The notes under the pieces: model-generated
What the model was told of the DNA's origin: nothing
What the model saw: the letters and a program-made list of their open reading frames with translations, nothing else
The model's database searches: none
Assembly: GCF_030816015.1 (NCBI RefSeq)
Contig: NZ_JAUSXN010000001.1
Coordinates: 4,402,001-4,466,000, forward strand
Direction: 5' to 3'
DNA length: 64,000 nt
Origin: Pedobacter sp. W3I1
Lineage (GTDB): Bacteria > Bacteroidota > Bacteroidia > Sphingobacteriales > Sphingobacteriaceae
Position numbers and translations under genes: made by a program
Shown: positions 17,747 to 25,910 of the stretch, piece after piece
Layout of the letters: each line of letters begins with the position of its first letter
Numbering within the stretch: position 1 is the first letter of the stretch

Positions 17747-18241
17747 ATGGAACAGGTATTAAATTGGAGAAAAGGTTTATTTGATAGCAATTATCAGGTA
17801 TTTAACAACGCACTCCTAAAATTTTCGCTAAATTTTAGCTCGTGGAAAAATTCGGCTATAGCCACTACACAGGCAGGTATTTACCTGTTAAAAAGTGAGG
17901 GGTTTTCTAAACCAGAAACCAAACTCCTGGATAACCAAAATAAGGTTTTGGCTATCATTACTTACGACTGGCTTCGTTTTAAAGCTAAAATCGTATTTGC
18001 CTCTGGCGATACTTTTGACTGGAGCTTTCAAAACAGCTGGTTAAGTCGGTGGTCTTTAAATAACCACCAGGATAAACAGATCCTGTTTAACGCATCAACT
18101 GGAAATGGGTTGGTTCATACCAATGTAGATGATGATATGCTTATTTTATGCGGTCTTTTTATCCGGGAATATTATTCAAGGCTTCTTGTTGGTTTTATTA
18201 TTGTAATATTCTTTCTATTTAGTTTCAAAAATATTTTTTAG
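17747..18241 (+). CDS. Uncharacterised protein, second of a tandem paralogous pair
   Basis: 164 residues from the ATG at 17747 (MEQVLNWRKGLFDSNYQVFN); a longer in-frame reading to 17675 would overlap the previous gene. It shares with its neighbour the EGF-(S/W)-(K/Q)-x-E/R-TK segment, the AIITYDWLRFKAKI strand, the N-W-x-S-x-W motif and a C-terminal membrane helix (LLVGFIIVIFFLFSFKNIF). Possibly a lipid- or membrane-associated beta-sheet protein; function unknown. Confidence 0.72.
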   Translation: MEQVLNWRKGLFDSNYQVFNNALLKFSLNFSSWKNSAIATTQAGIYLLKSEGFSKPETKLLDNQNKVLAIITYDWLRFKAKIVFASGDTFDWSFQNSWLSRWSLNNHQDKQILFNASTGNGLVHTNVDDDMLILCGLFIREYYSRLLVGFIIVIFFLFSFKNIF

Positions 18242-18551
18242 GACAGCACTGCCAGTTTCAAACTCATAACAAAGCATTTTTTTTGAAGCGCAGAGATCGG
18301 TAATGAATAGGAAGGTTCCAGTCCTGCTGTACATTCCAATCCTTTTGGAAATTATTCAATACAAACAACTACCGGCACCCAAAAGGGATTTCCATTTCCA
18401 TCAGGGCTATTGTGAACAGGCAGTCATCAGATATAATTACAAAAAGATCTGATCTTAGTGTCTTGCTAGGATAGAAAATATTAATCCTGCCATTATAGAT
18501 TATTCATCTCGTACCGGGACGCTACGACCAGAGAGAGTTTCTCTTGAGATA

Positions 18552-18617
18552 CGTCACCCTGAATTTATTTCAGGGTCTATATTGCAAGGAAGATACTGAA
18601 ACAAGTTCAGCATGACG
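18552..18617. repeat. REP-like palindromic unit (CGTCACCCTGAA...CAGCATGACG)
   Basis: Two hairpins, CCTGAATTTATTTCAGG and CTGAAACAAGTTCAG, with inverted outer ends CGTCA/TGACG. It lies in the 391-bp gap 18242-18632, which otherwise shows no gene. Confidence 0.65.
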
Positions 18618-18632
18618 ATACCCAATATTAAG

Positions 18633-18977
18633 TTAACCTAAAATCTCTTTTATCTTTTCGGTTGGTCTGGCAATAACCGCTTGATCTCCTGAGACAATAA
18701 TCGGTCTTTCAATTAAAATTGGATGCATGATCATGGCGTCAACCCATTCTTCATCGGTTAAGGTTTTTCCTTTATAATTTTCAGTAAAAACCTTTTCCCC
18801 TTTGCGGATCAATTCCAATGGTTTAATGCCCAGTTTCCGAATAATATTTTCAAGCTCACTTTTACTGGGCGGAGTTTCCAAATAATAAATCACCTCAAAA
18901 GCTTTTCCACTGGTTTCTAATTCTGCTAAAGCACAACGGCTTTTGGTGCATCTGTTATTGTGGTATATCGTTATCAT
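18633..18977 (-). CDS. ArsC/Spx-family protein (YfgD-like)
   Basis: 114 residues, the usual ArsC length. Thioredoxin-fold start MITIYHNNRCTKSRCALAEL carries the single redox Cys in NRCTKSR, and ERPIIVSGDQAVIARPTEKI is the conserved C-terminal segment. By length and context it is more likely a YfgD-like general reductase than a dedicated arsenate reductase, since no ars genes are nearby. It follows the DUF502 gene by 10 bp on the same strand. Confidence 0.85.
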   Translation of the reverse strand: MITIYHNNRCTKSRCALAELETSGKAFEVIYYLETPPSKSELENIIRKLGIKPLELIRKGEKVFTENYKGKTLTDEEWVDAMIMHPILIERPIIVSGDQAVIARPTEKIKEILG

Positions 18978-18987
18978 TTAGAAATGG

Positions 18988-19578
18988 TTAAAGTCCGCTT
19001 ACACCGCCGCTTACCACCAGTTTCATGGCTTCAGCTGCTGTCATCTGCAAATCGGTTACCTTATCTCTTCTTACAATGCAAAGCTGACCTGCAAAAGAAT
19101 AAGAAAGTGGAAAATATACGGCAACTTCATCCGGGAGCTTGAGTTTATGTAGATCGTTCTGCGTTAAAAATCCAATCTTTTTCAGGCCTCCTTCTACTTC
19201 TACCAGCACCGGGTGGTTAAATTTCTTCTCATCGCCAACAAAAGCCTCTGTTAAATCTTTTATAGATGAATAGATAAAATTAAGTAATGGCAACCTTTGC
19301 ATGATCCGCTGAAACCAATTGTACATGGGTTCGGTTACCAAATTGGTTACAAAGATGCCGGCCAACAAAATGAGGGCTAAAACAGTCAACAAGCCTAAGC
19401 CAGGAATATTCCGGCTTTCGCCAGTATTGGGATTTACGCCTAAAATATTGTTTACATTCAACCAGCTATCTACAGTTGTAACCGCCCAAACCACAATAAA
19501 AATACTCACGGCAATGGGCACAACAATTAATAAACCTTTAATCAAATAGTTTAAAATAGCTTTCCCGACTTTATTCAT
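18988..19578 (-). CDS. DUF502 family membrane protein
   Basis: 196 residues with two N-terminal membrane helices (LIKGLLIVVPIAVSIFIVVW and LLTVLALILLAGIFVTNLV), then a soluble domain with the DUF502 features (YSSIKDLTEAFVGDEKKF, VAVYFPLSYSFAGQLCIV). Bacterial members are of unknown function in the inner membrane. Probably co-transcribed with the ArsC-like gene. Confidence 0.88.
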   Translation of the reverse strand: MNKVGKAILNYLIKGLLIVVPIAVSIFIVVWAVTTVDSWLNVNNILGVNPNTGESRNIPGLGLLTVLALILLAGIFVTNLVTEPMYNWFQRIMQRLPLLNFIYSSIKDLTEAFVGDEKKFNHPVLVEVEGGLKKIGFLTQNDLHKLKLPDEVAVYFPLSYSFAGQLCIVRRDKVTDLQMTAAEAMKLVVSGGVSGL

Positions 19579-19600
19579 GGTGCAAAAATAACATTTTTTT

Positions 19601-19868
19601 AGTTCATTGGTTCATTATACAGTTCATTAGCCATTAGTTCATTTGTACAGGGAGCATATCCTAGCAATCGGTTATATCAGAGTTGTTGTTTCGTTCATTC
19701 TCTAAAAATTTTATTGTACATAATATGTATCTAACCAATCGCTACACCAATGAACTGTTGAACAAAAGAGCTAATGGGCAATATGCTATACTAATGAACA
19801 GCTGAACAAGCGAACCAATAGGCAGTTTGCCATACTAAATGACAAATGAACAACTGAACCAATGAACT
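19601..19868. repeat. GTTCATTGG-type inverted repeats between murF-alr and the DUF502 gene
   Basis: AGTTCATTGGTTCA (19601-19614) is exactly inverted at 19855-19868, with many partial GTTCATT / AATGAAC copies between. Similar low-complexity sequence occurs at 14090-14190. No gene is visible in this 290-bp gap. Confidence 0.5.
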
Positions 19869-22327
19869 TACTCATAGAAATAAACCCGTTTAACCCTTTG
19901 CGAGATATTCGTCAGAATTTCATAGGGAATAGTACCGATATCTTTCGCCAGCTGCATAATGGTGTGCGCGTTATTAAAAACAATGGCTTCATCCCCAGGC
20001 TTTACGTCAATTCCTGTGATATCTAACATGGTCATATCCATACAGATTGAGCCAATTGTAGGCACCAAATGGCCATTGATGAGCATTTTACCAACGCCAT
20101 TGCCAAAATATCTGGTATATCCGTCTGCGTAGCCAATTTTTACAGTTGCTATTTTTCCGCCGTTTGGCATTACCCCTTTCCTGCTGTATCCTACAGTTTC
20201 GCCTGGCGCTAAAGTCTTCACCTGGGTAACTGTAGTTTTAAGTACCATTACGGTCTGTAAACCCCGGTTATTGGTTAAAGCAGAATCAAACCCATATAAA
20301 CCTATGCCCAAACGTACCATATCCATTTGTCCTTCGGGCCAACGCGAAATGCCTGAAGTATTGGATATATGAAGCAAAGGTTTATAACCTAAAGCTTCGA
20401 CCAGCTGATTGGCGATGATTTTAAATTTTTCAATCTGTTGTTGTGTAAATCCATCGTGTTCTGCAGCATCACTTGCCACCAGGTGAGAAAAAATACTCTG
20501 AACCTTTACCCTGGCCGAATCTTTAAGCAGATGAGACAAGGTATCGATTTCTGACTGGTCAAAGCCTAAGCGGTGCATACCACTATCTATTTTAATGTGA
20601 ATCGGATAATCGAAATCATAGTCAGACAGCGCATTTAAAAAACTATTCAGTATTTCTACGCTATAAATTTCGGGTTCGAGTTTATGTTTAATGATGGCTT
20701 CGAAAGCAGATTCCTCAGGACTCATCACCATGATAGGCAAAGTGATGCCCGCTTTACGCAAGGCAATACCTTCATCGGCATACGCCACTGCTAAATAATC
20801 TACCTTATGGAACTGCAATAAATTGGCAATTTCGAAACTTCCGCTCCCATACGAAAAGGCCTTAACCATGGCCATTATTTTAACACCAGATTTGATTTTA
20901 GAACGATAAAATTGCAGATTACTTACCATGGCATTCAGATCGATTTCTAAAACCGTATCGTGTATTTTCTGGGTAAGGAGTTTACTGATCCGGCCAAACT
21001 CGAACCGTCTGGCCCCTTTTACCAAAATAGTTTCGTGGTTAAACTGTAAACCAGGGAAAGCATCGATAAAAGCATTCGTATCGTCGAAAAACTGCGTCTC
21101 AAACTTAAAAAGATCAGCATACCTCGAAATATGAGTGCCAATTCCAATCAGTCGGTTTACCTTTTTCTGCAAAAGCAATTCGGCTATTTCTGTATATAAA
21201 TCTAAATCATCTCTCCCTGTTTCAAATAGTTCGGAAAGGATAACGGTTTTCTTTGCGTGCTGATTCTGCTGATTTAAAAAATCAAGGGCAATAGCCAATG
21301 AAGAAATATCTGCGCTGTAAGAATCGTCGATAATGGAACATTGATTGATACCATTTTTCAGTTCTAAACGCATGCTCACATGGCTCAGCTTTTCCAAACG
21401 GAAATCGGCCTGCTCTGGTGTATAATCCAAAGCCAATAAGGTTGCCCAGCAAATTATTCCATTTTCTATCGACGCTTTATCTTTAAACGGCAAAATGCAT
21501 TCAATTTCCCTGTTCTGATAAATGGCCCTTAAATAGCAGTTTCCTTCAATAGGTTCAACCGCAATAACCTGAAGATCTGCTGTTTGTTTACTACTCCAGC
21601 TAAACCTTTTTTTACCAGGAAGTTCTTTTGCACTGATTTCGGTTACATATTCGGGCGAATAAATAAACAGTTCGGATGCTGAAAAGAGTTTCAGTTTCTC
21701 ACTTAGTTTTTCCTTTTTAGAACTGAATCCTTCGGCATGTGCTTCGCCAATATTAGTTAAGATTCCAATTTCTGGACGGATAATTTCAGCTAAACGCTGC
21801 ATCTCGTTAACTGCAGAAATACCAGCTTCGAAAATGCCCAGGGTATGATCGGCCTCAATCTGCCATACCGAAAGCGGCACTCCTATTTGTGAATTATAAC
21901 TTTTCGGACTTTTAACAATATTAAAGTCGGTTGCCAAAAGTTGATATAACCATTCTTTAACAATTGTTTTCCCGTTGCTGCCCGTAATACCTATTGTTTT
22001 TAAACCGAACTGATTTCGATGATAAGTGCTTAACTTTTGTAGTGCTGCCAGGGCATCATCCACCAGTAAAAAATTGCAGTCGGGATATTCGTTAACGTAT
22101 TTTGCTTCGGTAATTACAAAATTCCTGATCTCTTTTGTATAAGCATCTTTAATAAATTCATGTCCGTCGCGGTGCGAAGACAGGGCAAAAAACATAGAAT
22201 TTTCCGGAACCAAAACCGAACGGCTATCGATCACCAAATTTTGAATAATAACCTGTCCATCAATTAATTTGGCATCAGCATTTAAAATTTCGGCTATTTT
22301 GGTTATCGTGTATATTGGATTTTGCAT
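19868..22327 (-). CDS. murF-alr: Bifunctional UDP-N-acetylmuramoyl-tripeptide:D-Ala-D-Ala ligase / alanine racemase
   Basis: 819 residues, a fusion typical of Bacteroidota. The N-terminal Mur ligase (about 1-445) has the ATP loop GITGSNGKTIVKEW near residue 115 and adds D-Ala-D-Ala to the peptidoglycan precursor. The C-terminal alanine racemase (about 455-819) has the PLP Lys in MVKAFSYGSG near 488, the HIKIDSGMHRLGF strand and the catalytic Tyr loop VGYSRKG, and makes D-Ala from L-Ala. One protein thus supplies and uses D-Ala for cell-wall synthesis. Divergent from recX with a 61-bp shared promoter region. Confidence 0.95.
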   Translation of the reverse strand: MQNPIYTITKIAEILNADAKLIDGQVIIQNLVIDSRSVLVPENSMFFALSSHRDGHEFIKDAYTKEIRNFVITEAKYVNEYPDCNFLLVDDALAALQKLSTYHRNQFGLKTIGITGSNGKTIVKEWLYQLLATDFNIVKSPKSYNSQIGVPLSVWQIEADHTLGIFEAGISAVNEMQRLAEIIRPEIGILTNIGEAHAEGFSSKKEKLSEKLKLFSASELFIYSPEYVTEISAKELPGKKRFSWSSKQTADLQVIAVEPIEGNCYLRAIYQNREIECILPFKDKASIENGIICWATLLALDYTPEQADFRLEKLSHVSMRLELKNGINQCSIIDDSYSADISSLAIALDFLNQQNQHAKKTVILSELFETGRDDLDLYTEIAELLLQKKVNRLIGIGTHISRYADLFKFETQFFDDTNAFIDAFPGLQFNHETILVKGARRFEFGRISKLLTQKIHDTVLEIDLNAMVSNLQFYRSKIKSGVKIMAMVKAFSYGSGSFEIANLLQFHKVDYLAVAYADEGIALRKAGITLPIMVMSPEESAFEAIIKHKLEPEIYSVEILNSFLNALSDYDFDYPIHIKIDSGMHRLGFDQSEIDTLSHLLKDSARVKVQSIFSHLVASDAAEHDGFTQQQIEKFKIIANQLVEALGYKPLLHISNTSGISRWPEGQMDMVRLGIGLYGFDSALTNNRGLQTVMVLKTTVTQVKTLAPGETVGYSRKGVMPNGGKIATVKIGYADGYTRYFGNGVGKMLINGHLVPTIGSICMDMTMLDITGIDVKPGDEAIVFNNAHTIMQLAKDIGTIPYEILTNISQRVKRVYFYE

Positions 22328-22388
22328 GCTATTATATTTCAGAAAATGCGGTAATCGCTATTATTTTTACGAATTTCAGTAATTAATT

Positions 22389-22877
22389 ATGAAAAGCGGT
22401 AAACAAGAGACAGTATTATTAGATAAAAAACAAGCACTGGTAAAAGCTGAGCATTTTTGTGTTTACCAGGAGCGTTCGCAAAAGGAAGTACGATACAAAC
22501 TGGTAGAATGGGGCATGCGCGGCGATGAACTGGAAGAAATTATTAGCGAGCTGATTTTGAATAATTTTTTAAATGAAGAAAGGTTTGCTAAAAGTTATGC
22601 ATCGGGCAAATTTAACATCAAACATTGGGGGCGTGTTAAAATTAAACAGGGTTTAAAATTAAAGGGCGTGCCCGATAAAATTTTGCAAAAGGCAATTTAC
22701 AGCATCGATGATGATGATTATATACAAACTATCGAAAAATTAGCTTTAAAAAAAGCGGAGCATTTAAACGAAAATGATCCGTTTAAAAGAAAAAATAAGC
22801 TGATGAGCTACCTTCAGGCAAAAGGTTTTGAAACTGATTTAATTTTACTTGTACTGAAAGCCAGCAATTTAAATTAA
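22389..22877 (+). CDS. recX: Regulatory protein RecX
   Basis: 162 residues, typical length. Three-helix RecX repeats are visible, with CVYQERSQKEVRYKLVEWG, LNEERFAKSYASGKFNIKHW and the second unit KKAEHLNENDPFKRKNKLMS. RecX modulates RecA filaments. Stand-alone, divergent from murF-alr and followed by the tRNA promoter. Confidence 0.9.
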   Translation: MKSGKQETVLLDKKQALVKAEHFCVYQERSQKEVRYKLVEWGMRGDELEEIISELILNNFLNEERFAKSYASGKFNIKHWGRVKIKQGLKLKGVPDKILQKAIYSIDDDDYIQTIEKLALKKAEHLNENDPFKRKNKLMSYLQAKGFETDLILLVLKASNLN

Positions 22878-22903
22878 ATATTAGATTTTTAACAAGAAAT
22901 CTC

Positions 22904-22933
22904 TTGACAGAAATATAAATCTGCCTATATTTG
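22904..22933 (+). promoter_or_regulatory. Promoter of the tRNA-Gly/tRNA-Leu unit
   Basis: TTG at 22904-22906, a 19-base spacer and TATATTTG at 22926-22933 match the Bacteroidota consensus exactly; tRNA-Gly begins 39 bp downstream. Confidence 0.75.
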
Positions 22934-22971
22934 CATCACCAAAACGAAACAACAACATCAGTTTTGTAAAT

Positions 22972-23047
<76 letters not shown>

Positions 23048-23078
23048 AAATGCCTTCCTACCAGAAGGCATTTATTTT
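23048..23078 (+). terminator. Hairpin terminator between tRNA-Gly and tRNA-Leu
   Basis: 10-bp stem AAATGCCTTC / GAAGGCATTT with a 6-base loop followed by ATTTT. Probably partial termination or a processing point. Confidence 0.6.
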
Positions 23079-23087
23079 AAAGTTAAC

Positions 23088-24704
23088 CTACCGAAGGATT
23101 TCGGAACAGGCTAATGCTCGGGTGGTGGAACTGGTAGACACGCAGGACTTAAAATCCTGTGCTTTCAAAGGCGTGCGGGTTCGATTCCCGCCCCGAGTAC
23201 GAATGGGAACTCTACCCATTTTTGAAGAGGGTTGCTCCAGAAAGAGCAACCCTTTCTCTTTGAATTTCAATACATTATGAGCAAATGCAGGATTAATAGA
23301 TGGTGTTCGACATGCCCCATCTGAATAAGTGATATCATGTTTGAACACCTCCCGAATTAAAGAATGCTGATCTAGTATATCGGCCTTTTCAAAAATAGCT
23401 GGTATATTCACGAGTGCCGGTAATAACTTTAGCATTGAACTATTTCTTAACTGATCCCCTGCATTTAATTTCTTTATCTCGCTCAAAAGATAGGATTTCT
23501 CACCGGAGTATTTGGAAAACCATTTTTTGTAAGTTGTAGCTTCGATTTCATCGTTCATCATCTTTTCCTCCAATCTTTGAATCTTATTCTCCAGTTCTTT
23601 AAGCAAGGATTTATTTTCAGCAATTTTTTGAACATTTACCTGAAGGTTTGACTGTATCATTTTTTTGCTATTAGCTATGATATAGTCAACTTGGTCTTTA
23701 TTAAAACTTAAAAGCTTTAGTATTTGATCCCACTCTTCATGTAATTTAACAGCAGAAATATTTATACCATGATGCTTTGTACAACGGTAGTACAGATAAT
23801 ATTTTTTCTTACCCTTGCTCCATCCGGATGTCATACTTAATCCGCATGGACATTTTAAAACTCCCCTCAATGGACTATCCTCATGCGGTTGGGTTTTTGT
23901 TGGTCTTTTGTTCTCCAACATTCGCTGCACCAGCCAAAAATTTTCTTCGAGAATTATCCCAACATGTTTGCCTTTAATATATCGCTCTGCGGAATCCTTT
24001 CCAGCAGGAACTTTTATAAGTCCAGCATAAACACAATTACTTAAAACTCGCACAATTGCGCTATTCCCCTTTGCCGGAAAACCCATTGCCTTCACCTCCT
24101 TATGTATGATGTAAGGCATTTTACCCTCTATAAAATCAAAGAAAATTTTTCGGATAATAATTGCCTTTTCATCATCTATTTCAATCGTTGACTTCCCACC
24201 CTCTTCTCTAGTATTTATATAAGCATAAGGTGCTTTGTTGATGAACCTTCCACTTTCGATGGCGTGTCTCACCCCCATTTTGACGCGTTTCCTAATACTA
24301 AAAAGTTCCTGATTTGCCATTAAATACTTAAAGGCTCTCTGGATAAATACACTTGGATCTTGAGTATCTATATCCAATGCCTCATTGGTAGCTAAAACTT
24401 TGATTCCAAATTTCTTCTCTAAACTTTCGATCTTTGCAAGCGCCTCAGAAAGATTTCGACTGAAACGGTCATGATCCATTACGACTAAATATTGAATTGC
24501 TCCTTTATGGAGCTTAATGAATGTTTCCAAAGCAATATAGTCTGGTCTGTCAAACGTATAGCTACTTTTTCCATTGTCACTAAAAACCTCTAGAAGTTCA
24601 ACTCCATTTTTAGTGCAATAGTCTTCTATGCTTTTTTCCTGATAGCCCAGAGAATACTGGGACTGATCCTTTTTACTCAGACGGATATATCCAATTGCGT
24701 TCAT
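23088..24704 (-). CDS. Large serine recombinase (probable ICE integrase)
   Basis: 538 residues. The resolvase domain starts MNAIGYIRLSKKDQSQYSLG with the nucleophile Ser near residue 10 and the MDHDRFSRNLSEAL catalytic Arg helix. Then come the Recombinase domain (VRHAIESGRFINKAPYAYIN), a zinc-ribbon (LKCPCGLSMTSGWSKGKKKY ... YRCTKHHG) and a C-terminal coiled coil. It integrates and excises DNA at att sites. The start has a strong AAGGAGG ribosome site, unusual for Bacteroidota, and overlaps the preceding small gene by ATGA. The last ~45 residues are encoded by the antisense of the tRNA-Leu terminator and tRNA-Leu itself, so the reading frame crosses the element-chromosome junction and the natural C-terminus may differ. 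Confidence 0.85.
   Translation of the reverse strand: MNAIGYIRLSKKDQSQYSLGYQEKSIEDYCTKNGVELLEVFSDNGKSSYTFDRPDYIALETFIKLHKGAIQYLVVMDHDRFSRNLSEALAKIESLEKKFGIKVLATNEALDIDTQDPSVFIQRAFKYLMANQELFSIRKRVKMGVRHAIESGRFINKAPYAYINTREEGGKSTIEIDDEKAIIIRKIFFDFIEGKMPYIIHKEVKAMGFPAKGNSAIVRVLSNCVYAGLIKVPAGKDSAERYIKGKHVGIILEENFWLVQRMLENKRPTKTQPHEDSPLRGVLKCPCGLSMTSGWSKGKKKYYLYYRCTKHHGINISAVKLHEEWDQILKLLSFNKDQVDYIIANSKKMIQSNLQVNVQKIAENKSLLKELENKIQRLEEKMMNDEIEATTYKKWFSKYSGEKSYLLSEIKKLNAGDQLRNSSMLKLLPALVNIPAIFEKADILDQHSLIREVFKHDITYSDGACRTPSINPAFAHNVLKFKEKGLLFLEQPSSKMGRVPIRTRGGNRTRTPLKAQDFKSCVSTSSTTRALACSEILR
23116..23199 (+). tRNA. tRNA-Leu(TAA)
   Basis: 84 nt class II tRNA. Acceptor GCTCGGG/CCCGAGT (1:72 is a G-U pair), anticodon loop CTTAAAA with TAA at 23150-23152, long variable arm, T-arm GCGGGTTCGATTCCCGC, discriminator A. 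CCA is not encoded, unlike the neighbouring tRNA-Gly. The antisense strand is read through by the recombinase gene, and it is the likely integration target. Confidence 0.95.
23229..23261 (+). terminator. Terminator after tRNA-Leu
   Basis: 9-bp stem GGGTTGCTC / GAGCAACCC with loop CAGAAA, followed by TTTCTCTTT. On the other strand the same bases encode GLLFLEQP near the end of the recombinase. Confidence 0.75.
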
Positions 24705-24841
24705 TTGACCTCCTTAATAAGAATTTTAACTATAATTTTTACTATTAAATTTAGCATTTTTTCCTCATTACCAACAATTTTAGGATCGATAAAGTTATTT
24801 TTTTCTTCTACTTCCTTATTATTCGTTTCACAATCATTCAT
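24701..24841 (-). CDS. Small protein upstream of the recombinase
   Basis: 46 residues from the ATG at 24841 (MNDCETNNKEVEEKNNFIDP). An earlier in-frame start at 24892 would add 17 residues. The C-terminal half is a hydrophobic amphipathic helix (LNLIVKIIVKILIKEVK). The stop overlaps the recombinase start (ATGA), so the two are translationally coupled, which suggests a partner of the integrase, possibly a directionality factor. That role is inference from position only. Confidence 0.5.
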   Translation of the reverse strand: MNDCETNNKEVEEKNNFIDPKIVGNEEKMLNLIVKIIVKILIKEVK

Positions 24842-24970
24842 TTCCAAATCGAGACCATCTCCTCCATGGTTTAAAACAATAAAACAAATCAAAATATCAC
24901 ACGCTCAGTTTCTCGATAAACAACCTCAAATTGACTATTAAAAATATCTTCTTAAAGACATACCTAAACA

Positions 24971-25010
24971 AGAACACCAGGCAGGAGCTATGGCTCCTGC
25001 CTGGTGTTCT
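24971..25010. other. Perfect 18-bp hairpin between recombinase module and DUF3945-like gene
   Basis: AGAACACCAGGCAGGAGC and its exact reverse complement are separated by four bases. No T-tract on either side. It lies just after the end of the minus-strand tra/accessory transcript, so it may be a factor-dependent terminator, an mRNA 3' end stabiliser or a recombination site. Confidence 0.7.
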
Positions 25011-25025
25011 CAATAAAGGGATTGA

Positions 25026-25820
25026 TTATCTGCGTATTCCTTTTCCACCCTCTATAACTGGCCCCTGTCCGCCTCCAACTTCCCGTTCATTATTCGTTTC
25101 GTCTGCTACCAAAGATTCACGGCGATCTACAGCCCTACGGTAAACCTTACTGAGATCTCTGTCGTAGAAGTCGAGTGTTTTATATTGTGGATTTGCTGTC
25201 ACAAAACCGTTTGCCTCTTTCCCACTTTTAACGAAAGATACTGCATGAAGATTACCCTGTTCAAGACTTCTTATAAACTGATTCCTTGATCCAGCAGTTT
25301 CAATGCCAAGAATTTCAAACTTGTCGATCACATTACTAAGGTTAAAACCATGTTTATCACCATAATATTTAACATTAAAACCTTTGTCTGGATCCCATTC
25401 TCTGAGGCCTAACTTTAGCCATACCCTTTCTCTTTCGTTATTTTTGAATACAACAAGCTTATTGACCGCACGACCAGAAAGAAGATTAAAACTCTCTTTC
25501 CCTGTTATCCCTATACCATTTTTTACAGGAAAGACATGACTGATCAAACTAACCACATTGTCTGGCATAAGTGTAGCGCGATACCTATCCAACAGGTATC
25601 TCTGCTCTTCCTTATTTTTCAGAAAGTATAGTTCGTAATGGACCGCATCTGCTAATTCCGGCCTGTTGTCTCCATATTCTGCCGGAATATTCATACTTAA
25701 TTTCAATTTGAATTTAGGAAGCCCATGTTCTATGCACTCCCTTAACGTTGTATTTAAGACGGTGCCAAATCCTAAATATTTCAGACAATCATAAAGGGGC
25801 CTCAAGCTGTCTTCTATCAT
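25026..25820 (-). CDS. DUF3945-like ICE accessory protein, copy 1
   Basis: 264 residues. Shares its whole length with the next gene upstream: LKYLGFGTVLNTTLRECIEH, the NLLSGRAVNKLVVFKNNE core, and the GFVTANPQYKTLDFYDRDLS motif that resembles the repeated segment of DUF3945 proteins. No signal peptide or membrane helix; probably cytoplasmic. Family function is unknown; such proteins are common cargo of Bacteroidota ICEs, and an antirestriction or establishment role is sometimes suspected but not shown here. Confidence 0.65.
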   Translation of the reverse strand: MIEDSLRPLYDCLKYLGFGTVLNTTLRECIEHGLPKFKLKLSMNIPAEYGDNRPELADAVHYELYFLKNKEEQRYLLDRYRATLMPDNVVSLISHVFPVKNGIGITGKESFNLLSGRAVNKLVVFKNNERERVWLKLGLREWDPDKGFNVKYYGDKHGFNLSNVIDKFEILGIETAGSRNQFIRSLEQGNLHAVSFVKSGKEANGFVTANPQYKTLDFYDRDLSKVYRRAVDRRESLVADETNNEREVGGGQGPVIEGGKGIRR

Positions 25821-25858
25821 AACCCAGATATTTTTAAAAATTAATTATTTTACAAATG

Positions 25859-25890
25859 AAACGGAGGGGGAATTAGCCCCCTATTCCGTT
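25859..25890 (-). terminator. Hairpin between the two DUF3945-like genes
   Basis: Nested stem AACGGA...TCCGTT enclosing a GGGGG/CCCCC pairing; on the minus strand it is followed by TTCATTTG. Weak terminator or processing hairpin separating the paralogues. Confidence 0.5.
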
Positions 25891-25910
25891 TTCAATGGCA
25901 GGTCTTCAAA

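Noticed and set aside
19319..19549. Plus-strand frame within the DUF502 gene
   Set aside because: Antisense of a membrane helix region.
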